Origin: Bacteroidales bacterium
Lineage (GTDB): Bacteria > Bacteroidota > Bacteroidia > Bacteroidales > UBA12077
Length of the DNA stretch: 51,179 bases
Assembly (NCBI GenBank): GCA_018334675.1
Contig: JAGXLL010000001.1
Location: 1-51,179 of the forward strand
Direction of reading: 5' to 3'
The stretch's first letter is position 1, and the number at the start of each line of letters is the position of its first letter. Positions 45,584 to 51,179 of this stretch are shown piece after piece. The translations under genes were made by a program, and so were the position numbers. Below the pieces are notes generated by a model. It was given only the letters and a program-made list of their open reading frames with translations. It did no database searches and was not told where the DNA came from.

Positions 45584-46417
45584 TTAGGAAGCTTTGAAGG
45601 CCAGTTTGGCCAGAGGTTGCTTCTTAAGAACTTTTATGGTCTCTTCATACCCCAGGTCATAAAGCGCTTTGCCTGCCGATGCATGCAGCAGGCCATAGCG
45701 ATTGACTTTTTCGGGCTGGATGAACATGTCACAATTGGCCGACATCTCTTTTATTTTTGAATTGACCGAGAGATGAAAGGACCGTTCAGCGATTTTGATC
45801 AGTCCTTTTACATGTTTTTCCTCTCCGGTAGGATTCACATGAGCCCCAATGATGCGCTCGCACATCCCCCCGATGGGTTTGACCGGGAAATTATCCAGCA
45901 CGCCCCCGTCTACATAGGTGGCATTGTTCATGTATATGGGTTTGAAAAGCACCGGGATGCTTGCCGATGCCATGATACACGGTACCAGTTCACCCTTGTG
46001 GAAGTATTCGCTCTTTCCTTCATTCAGGTTGGTGGCATTGCAGTAGAAGGGGATTTTCAGATCTTCGAAGGTCTCCGCATGCAGGGATTCCCTTAATACC
46101 TTGCCCAGGTTATCCATGCCCAGCAATCCGTCACGGGGAATGGTGATGCTGGCGAATTTCATCAGGCTTTTATCTTTAAAGATGCTGAAGATATCATCTG
46201 CCTCATATCCGTCGCAATACAATGCACCTGCCAGGGCCCCGGCACTTACACCGGATACGATATCCGGATAGATGCCCTTTTCGTTGAGGGCCTTTAAGAC
46301 TCCAATGTGGGCGAAGCCCCGGGCTGCACCGCCGCTCAAAACCAGACCGGTGCGATAGGTCTTTTGTCTTTTGTTGAAAAGGGAAAACAGCTTCATGGCC
46401 TTATCTTCTTTTATCAA
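45584..46417 (-). CDS. Patatin-like phospholipase (RssA-like)
   Basis: The 277-residue protein shows the patatin dyad and loops: [20 protein letters not shown] (oxyanion loop), [11 protein letters not shown] with the nucleophilic serine, and the aspartate in [13 protein letters not shown]. Such enzymes hydrolyse acyl esters of lipids; the substrate is not known. No signal peptide is present, so it is probably cytosolic or peripheral. The start at 46417 is followed by a second ATG at 46396 (MKLFSLF), which may be the true one. It is divergent from rbfA. Confidence 0.92.
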   Translation of the reverse strand: MIKEDKAMKLFSLFNKRQKTYRTGLVLSGGAARGFAHIGVLKALNEKGIYPDIVSGVSAGALAGALYCDGYEADDIFSIFKDKSLMKFASITIPRDGLLGMDNLGKVLRESLHAETFEDLKIPFYCNATNLNEGKSEYFHKGELVPCIMASASIPVLFKPIYMNNATYVDGGVLDNFPVKPIGGMCERIIGAHVNPTGEEKHVKGLIKIAERSFHLSVNSKIKEMSANCDMFIQPEKVNRYGLLHASAGKALYDLGYEETIKVLKKQPLAKLAFKAS

Positions 46418-46503
46418 TGTTCATCAATCGTTACGCAAAGTAAAAATAAAATTTCCAATTCAACTATACAGATGAAAGTTATTTAACTTTACCTAAAATC
46501 ACT

Positions 46504-46534
46504 TAACTTTGAGCATTGGATTTAGAAAGGAGGG
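46504..46534 (+). promoter_or_regulatory. Promoter core and strong ribosome-binding site of rbfA
   Basis: TAACTTTG (46504-46511) matches TAnnTTTG exactly. AAGGAGGG (46527-46534) is a near-perfect Shine-Dalgarno sequence 8 nt before the ATG at 46543. It fixes the start there instead of the in-frame TTG at 46516. Such a strong site is rare in Bacteroidota. Confidence 0.7.
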
Positions 46535-46542
46535 TTCAAGTT

Positions 46543-46947
46543 ATGGCATCAACCAAGCAAAATAAGGTGGCCAGACTTCTTCAAAAGGAGTTGGGAGATA
46601 TATTTCAAAAGAAAAGTAAGTTGTTTGACAATAAGATGATCACCGTTACAGTGGTGCGCATCTCCCCCGATTTGTTGATCGCGAAGGTATATCTGAGCAT
46701 GTACCCCAGCCGCAATAACCAGAGCACCCTGGCCCTTGTTAAGGAGCATGGCAGCGAGCTCCGGTATGAACTGGGTAACCGCATCCGCAACCAGGTGCGT
46801 AAAATACCGGAATTGAACTTTTTTATAGACGATTCCCTTGATTACATTGAGAACATAGACCGGTTGCTTAAGCAAGACAAGGACCGGGATAAGAACGAGC
46901 AGGATACGGACAACGACAACTCCGGCAACCAGAAAAACGAACAATAA
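46543..46947 (+). CDS. rbfA: Ribosome-binding factor A
   Basis: The 134-residue protein begins MASTKQNKVARLLQKELGDIF, typical of RbfA, and has the KH-like fold with VRISPDLLIAKVYLSMYP and LRYELGNRIRNQVRKIPELNFFIDDSLDYIENIDRLL. It binds the 30S subunit and helps mature the 5' end of 16S rRNA, notably in the cold. The C-terminal tail is very hydrophilic (DRDKNEQDTDNDNSG). The permease gene begins one base after its stop, so the two are coupled. Confidence 0.95.
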   Translation: MASTKQNKVARLLQKELGDIFQKKSKLFDNKMITVTVVRISPDLLIAKVYLSMYPSRNNQSTLALVKEHGSELRYELGNRIRNQVRKIPELNFFIDDSLDYIENIDRLLKQDKDRDKNEQDTDNDNSGNQKNEQ

Positions 46948-46948
46948 G

Positions 46949-48187
46949 GTGAACTTCCCCCTTTTTATAGCCAGGCGCTATTTTTTAACCCGAAAGTTGA
47001 GGAATGTGATCAACATTATATCGCTGATCTCTGTGTTGGGTGTAGCGGTAGGTACTATGGCGCTGGTGGTGGTGCTCTCCGTTTTTAATGGCTTCGAGGG
47101 GCTGATCAAATCCACCTACAATGCCTTTGATCCTGATATCAAGATCACTCCTGAGAAAGGCAAGACTTTTGTAGTTTCTGGAGATGAGCGGTTTCAGAAG
47201 GTGGAGAAGCTGGCCGGTGTAGAGGTTTTCTCACGGGTGCTGGAGGAAAATGCCCTGGTTCGTTACGACGATAAGCAACATATAGGAAGGATCAAAGGAG
47301 TGGAGGATAATTTCCGGGAGCTCTCCGGGGTGGACAGTATGATCACCAACGGCCGCTTTGTCCTGGAGGAGAAAAACCGTCAATTTGCTGTCGTTGGTCG
47401 GGGAGTGGCTTATTTCCTGTCCATCAGCCTCAACTTCATGGAACCGTTGAACCTGTATGTTCCCGAGCGGGGTCAGGCCGCTACGTACAATCCCTCCAAA
47501 GCTTTCAGCCGTAAATATATATTTCCCTCCGGTGTATTCAGCACCCAACCTGAATACGATAAGCAGTATATTATCGTACCTATGGAGTTTGCCCGCCAAC
47601 TGCTTGATTATGACAAGGAGGTAACGGCAGTGGAGATAAGTGTTACAGAGGAACACCCGATTACCCGGGTGGAGAAAAAGATACAACAGATCCTCGGCAA
47701 TGATTTTGTAGTACAAAACCGATATGAACAGCATGAGATATTTTACAAGGTTATGCAGTCGGAGAAGTGGTACATCTTCCTGATCCTGACCTTTATCCTG
47801 ATCGTGGCCTCCTTTAACATCATTGGCTCACTCACCATGCTGATCATTGACAAGAAAACAGATATCCTGATCCTTAGAAGCCTGGGAGCCAGCCTGAAAA
47901 CCATCCGACGGATCTTCTTCATGGAGGGTTGGCTGATATCCTTTATAGGCGCCACTGCCGGGTTGATCGTCGGTCTTTTCATCTGCTGGCTGCAAGAAAC
48001 ATACGGACTGATCCGCCTGGGTACCTCCGGCGCATTCATGGTAGATTTTTACCCGGTCGATATTCAATGGCTCGATATTTTGGGTGTATTTGGAACCGTA
48101 CTTTTAATCGGATTCGTGGCAGCTTATTATCCCGTTCGATACATTACCCGAAAATATATTATGTCCGATTTACGCGAAAATGTATGA
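46949..48187 (+). CDS. LolC/LolE-type ABC transporter permease
   Basis: The 412-residue protein has the MacB/FtsX-type layout: one membrane helix near the N-terminus (about 25-48, IISLISVLGVAVGTMALVVV), a large periplasmic domain, and three helices at the C-terminus. The start ARRYFLTRKLRNVINIISLIS and the RSLGASLKTIRRIFFMEGWLIS cytosolic loop are characteristic of LolC/LolE, which release lipoproteins from the inner membrane. No matching ATPase is next to it. The start is GTG at 46949, one base after the rbfA stop. Confidence 0.92.
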   Translation: MNFPLFIARRYFLTRKLRNVINIISLISVLGVAVGTMALVVVLSVFNGFEGLIKSTYNAFDPDIKITPEKGKTFVVSGDERFQKVEKLAGVEVFSRVLEENALVRYDDKQHIGRIKGVEDNFRELSGVDSMITNGRFVLEEKNRQFAVVGRGVAYFLSISLNFMEPLNLYVPERGQAATYNPSKAFSRKYIFPSGVFSTQPEYDKQYIIVPMEFARQLLDYDKEVTAVEISVTEEHPITRVEKKIQQILGNDFVVQNRYEQHEIFYKVMQSEKWYIFLILTFILIVASFNIIGSLTMLIIDKKTDILILRSLGASLKTIRRIFFMEGWLISFIGATAGLIVGLFICWLQETYGLIRLGTSGAFMVDFYPVDIQWLDILGVFGTVLLIGFVAAYYPVRYITRKYIMSDLRENV

Positions 48188-48423
48188 GGCGGGCTTTCCG
48201 TTCATCTCTTTCATCCCCCCTTTTGTCCTAATTTTCGGGCAGTTAGTAAAAAAGTTGTTAACATATTTTTTGCTTTCCGAATAAAAATATGAGTCGGTAT
48301 GTTGATAAAAAATACCCTGATTGCCCCTTAGTGCCTGAAATTTTGCAACAAAAAGCAATGATTGTCGTACAAATTTATTAACATTGTATTAATGTGTTTT
48401 CGAAACAATAAAAATCATAGAGC

Positions 48424-51179
48424 ATGTCCGGACTTTTAAAACCCTTCAAGGTTTTTCTTTTTTTATTCCTATCCCTTCTTTTTTGTTCTCAAACACTCAT
48501 ATCTCAAGAACTTTACTGGGTCAATGGAAGTGGTTCCTGGGACGATCCGGCTCACTGGTCGGAAACCAGTGGTGGTAAAGGCGGCGCGGGTATTCCGGGG
48601 CCTTTTGATGATGTTCATTTCGATGATCGATCTTTCACTGAATCCGGACAGACGGTGAAGATCAAAGGAGAAACGGCGTGTAATGATTTGATCTGGAAAG
48701 TGACCTCCCAGCCGGCTACCCTGAAAAGCCGGTCTTTCATTTTTAATGCCTGGACCTGGGCCGAGTTAAGGGTACATGGTTCATTGATCTTCCAGGGAGA
48801 GATGAACAATGATTTTTACGGAGATATTCGTTTGGAAGAGGGCAAGGCAGAACGTACCCTGCAGGTGAATCAGCCTTTGCATTCCGATTTGATCGTAGAT
48901 GGGGGTAACGGTTCCATTGAACTGCAGAGCGATTTGGAAACCGGCGGAAATATACGCGTTGCTTCGGGTGCTTTCATTGCCAACAACAAAAAGATATCCT
49001 GTGATGCTTTTATAGGTGCCGGGAATGAACGGCGCACCCTCGACCTGGAGGAGTCCGAGATACAAACTGAGAAATGGGATCTGTCGGAGACCAGGAATAT
49101 GCAGGTTCCTTCATCCAATTTCTCGGTGATCATGAAATCGGGCATGAACAGCAGCAGTTTTAAGAGTTCGGATGATATACAATACGATAATATTTCTACG
49201 GCCGGTCTGAAATCAAGTTTTTCTTTTACCACCGATATCACCGATGCCACCTGTTTCGACAGCAACGATGGCAGCATAGAGGTGAATGTGACCGGAGGAA
49301 CACTGCCATTTGATTATGAGCTTTACGAGGGTTCCACCACCGATAATCTCATACAATCCGAAGCGGATAAAAATTCGCGCACCCATACCTATTCCAATCT
49401 GAGCGGGGGCAAGTATCTGGTCAGGATCGTTGATGCCGACGGAACCTCCGAGGCAAGGACCGAAGATGTGGGTCCGGAGCAGTTAGCGATTGATACGGTT
49501 AAGAATCTGAAGGCATTGTCCTGTTACGACAGCAAGGATGCGTGGTTTGAGGTGGTTGCTTCCGGGGGGAATCGTCCATACAGTTATACCTGGAAGTGGA
49601 AGGAAAATTTTGAAGACAGCTGGACCACCCTGGGTTCGGATTCGGTTGAGAAGAATATCGGACGCGGTTTTATTCAGGTATCGGTTAACGATGACAATGG
49701 ATGTGGACCGGTATCGCAGGATATTTATTTTGAAACCGACGGATCCTATTCCGATAGCATACCACCCGAGATCACCGTCGATGGTGTTTCTTCTACCGAT
49801 GCCTGTGAAGCTTCCGATGACGGAACCGTGAGCATCACTGCCAGTGGTGGAACGGGCGACCTGGATTTTTACCTGGTCGCAGAAAGCACCCTTGATACCA
49901 TACCTGCTGTGGGTTTTGATGAAGACGGGGATTTTACGGGTCTGGAGGCCGACACCTATCAAACCTGGGTGATAGACGAAAACGGTTGTCGTGAGCAGGG
50001 GCCCGATGCTACAGTAGGATCCATACCGGCTACCTCCATTACCACCCAGCCTTCCGATGAGACAGTTTGTGAGGGCAACACAGCTACCTTTGCAGTGAGT
50101 GCTGAGGGAGGCGACAACCTTACCTACCAGTGGCAGAGCGATGCGGACGGCAGCTGGCAGGACCTCTCGGATGGCGGCGACATCAGCGGAGCCAATTCCG
50201 ATTTACTTTCCATCTCGAATGCCACCAATGCCGATGAGGTCAACTACCGGGTCATTGTATCCAGCGATTGTGGAGCCGACCAGACCTCCAACGCGGTGAG
50301 CCTGACGGTGAACGATGCCACCCAGATCACTACCCAGCCTTCCGATCAGACGGTATGCGAAGGCACCGATGCTACCTTTACATTAAGTGCCGACGGGACC
50401 AACCTCACTTATCAGTGGCAGAGTAATGCCAGCGGCAGCTGGCAGGATCTCTCGGATGGGGGAGACATCAGCGGGGCCACCACCAACAGCCTGACCATTG
50501 CCAACACCGAGGAAGGGGATGAGGCCGATTACCGCGCCCAGGTAACCGGCGACTGCGGCGATCAGACTTCAGATGAGGTCACCCTGACGGTCAATCCCAG
50601 CACGCAGATCACCACCCAGCCGACTGATCAGACGGTATGTGAAGGCACCGATGCCATCTTTTCGGTTGCGGCTGATGGCACCAATCTTTCTTATCAGTGG
50701 CAGAGCGATGCCGGCGGCAGCTGGCAGGATCTGTCCGACGGCGGCGATATAAGCGGAGCCACCACCGATCAGCTGACCATCTCCAACACGGTCAATGCCG
50801 ATGAAGCCAACTACCGTGTTGTTGTATCCGGCGATTGTGGAGCCGACCAGACCTCCAACGCGGTGAGCCTGACGGTGAACGATGCCACCCGGATCACCAC
50901 CCAGCCTTCCGATCAGACGGTATGCGAAGGCACCGATGCTACCTTTACATTAAGTGCCGACGGGACCAACCTCACTTATCAGTGGCAGAGCAATGCCAGC
51001 GGCAGCTGGCAGGACCTCTCGGACGGGGGTGACATCAGCGGAGCCACCACCAACAGCCTGACCATTGCCAACACCGAGGAAGGGGATGAGGCCGATTACC
51101 GCGCCCAGGTAACCGGCGACTGCGGCGATCAGACTTCAGATGAGGTCACCCTGACGGTCAATCCCAGCACGCAGATCAC
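48424..51179 (+). CDS. N-terminal part of a giant exported SprB/Ig-repeat protein (3' end missing)
   Basis: The frame is open from the ATG at 48424 to the window's end, giving 918 residues and no stop. A signal peptide (VFLFLFLSLLFCSQTLIS) precedes YWVNGSGSWDDPAHWSETSG, a common N-terminal module of Bacteroidota surface proteins. Residues 90-270 form a filamentous-type beta region. Residues 280-535 hold SprB-like repeats (DGSIEVNVTGGTLPFDYELY, ASGGNRPYSYTWKW, DGTVSITASGGTGDLDF). From residue 539 Ig-like repeats of 94-96 residues begin. It is inferred to be a surface adhesin or filament exported by T9SS, though its sorting tail would be beyond the window. No promoter was clear in the 236 bp upstream. 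Confidence 0.88.
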   Translation, partial: MSGLLKPFKVFLFLFLSLLFCSQTLISQELYWVNGSGSWDDPAHWSETSGGKGGAGIPGPFDDVHFDDRSFTESGQTVKIKGETACNDLIWKVTSQPATLKSRSFIFNAWTWAELRVHGSLIFQGEMNNDFYGDIRLEEGKAERTLQVNQPLHSDLIVDGGNGSIELQSDLETGGNIRVASGAFIANNKKISCDAFIGAGNERRTLDLEESEIQTEKWDLSETRNMQVPSSNFSVIMKSGMNSSSFKSSDDIQYDNISTAGLKSSFSFTTDITDATCFDSNDGSIEVNVTGGTLPFDYELYEGSTTDNLIQSEADKNSRTHTYSNLSGGKYLVRIVDADGTSEARTEDVGPEQLAIDTVKNLKALSCYDSKDAWFEVVASGGNRPYSYTWKWKENFEDSWTTLGSDSVEKNIGRGFIQVSVNDDNGCGPVSQDIYFETDGSYSDSIPPEITVDGVSSTDACEASDDGTVSITASGGTGDLDFYLVAESTLDTIPAVGFDEDGDFTGLEADTYQTWVIDENGCREQGPDATVGSIPATSITTQPSDETVCEGNTATFAVSAEGGDNLTYQWQSDADGSWQDLSDGGDISGANSDLLSISNATNADEVNYRVIVSSDCGADQTSNAVSLTVNDATQITTQPSDQTVCEGTDATFTLSADGTNLTYQWQSNASGSWQDLSDGGDISGATTNSLTIANTEEGDEADYRAQVTGDCGDQTSDEVTLTVNPSTQITTQPTDQTVCEGTDAIFSVAADGTNLSYQWQSDAGGSWQDLSDGGDISGATTDQLTISNTVNADEANYRVVVSGDCGADQTSNAVSLTVNDATRITTQPSDQTVCEGTDATFTLSADGTNLTYQWQSNASGSWQDLSDGGDISGATTNSLTIANTEEGDEADYRAQVTGDCGDQTSDEVTLTVNPSTQI
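50038..51174 (+). repeat. Four tandem Ig-like coding repeats in an A-B-A-B order
   Basis: Units begin with codons for ITTQP at 50038, 50326, 50608 and 50893, with lengths 288, 282, 285 and 282 bp; a fifth begins at 51175. Units 2 and 4 encode identical 94-residue sequences and differ at six bases, all silent. Units 1 and 3 share the QTSNAVSLTVNDAT ending and units 2 and 4 the QTSDEVTLTVNPST ending. Confidence 0.92.

Noticed and set aside
1-51179. A circular 51-kb element with one repeat gene spanning the ends
   Set aside because: Both ends encode SprB-like proteins, but the many single-copy housekeeping genes (purD, metG, cysS, ispG, rbfA) point to a chromosome fragment; no end overlap was seen.
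1-51179. tRNA, rRNA or riboswitch genes
   Set aside because: The intergenic stretches are short and no cloverleaf or known riboswitch core was found by eye.

Overview
The window looks like a chromosomal piece from a member of the Bacteroidota, probably a marine or anaerobic relative of the Bacteroidales/Marinilabiliales. The reasons are a Por/T9SS-type C-terminal sorting tail, SprB-like and Ig-like giant exported proteins at both ends, a GldA-type ATPase, a K+-dependent membrane pyrophosphatase, the long form of IspG, a DUF6427-type membrane protein beside purD, and several matches to the Bacteroidota promoter core TAnnTTTG. No rRNA, tRNA, CRISPR array, transposase or phage gene was seen.

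Layout. 1-603 is the tail of an exported repeat protein. 699-2968 holds purD and a membrane protein. 3047-14322 is, by spacing, one ten-gene minus-strand operon: cheR, a degenerate cheR paralogue, cheB, a GAF protein, a PAS/GAF SpoIIE-type phosphatase (SiaA-like), siaB, siaC, a TerB-FHA-like-ABCG transporter fusion, a lipoprotein and a small secreted protein. It ends in a good terminator and contains no gap above 37 bp. 14465-16117 is a NodU-family carbamoyltransferase. 16257-21350 is a copper/metal-handling island with five HMA (CxxC) modules: cytosolic chaperone-like proteins, an HMA-AraC regulator, the P-type ATPase CopA and an exported HMA protein. 21532-29338 mixes an unknown protein, a LuxE-like enzyme, an exported C1 peptidase, DUF502, YraN, an exported DUF4412-like protein, an LD-carboxypeptidase and metG. 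29355-38300 contains ispG, a 2-hydroxyacid dehydrogenase, gldA, hppA, comM/yifB and gmhA. 38972-43988 is an AmmeMemoRadiSam locus in envelope-targeted form: a Memo-AMMECR1 fusion with a lipoprotein signal, a membrane-embedded spermidine-synthase-like protein, and a radical SAM protein with a Tat-like leader. 44073-48187 holds cysS, a patatin-like lipase, rbfA and a LolC/E-type permease. 48424 to the end is the start of a second giant repeat protein whose Ig-like repeats run off the window.

The two strongest candidates for a poorly described system are the ten-gene operon and the AmmeMemoRadiSam locus. In the operon, methyl-ester chemistry (CheR/CheB) is genetically tied to a SiaABC partner switch and to an ABC transporter, without any chemoreceptor or CheA in the window. 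In the AmmeMemoRadiSam locus, all parts appear to act at or across the cytoplasmic membrane. Functional statements are drawn from family motifs read by eye; no database search was run.
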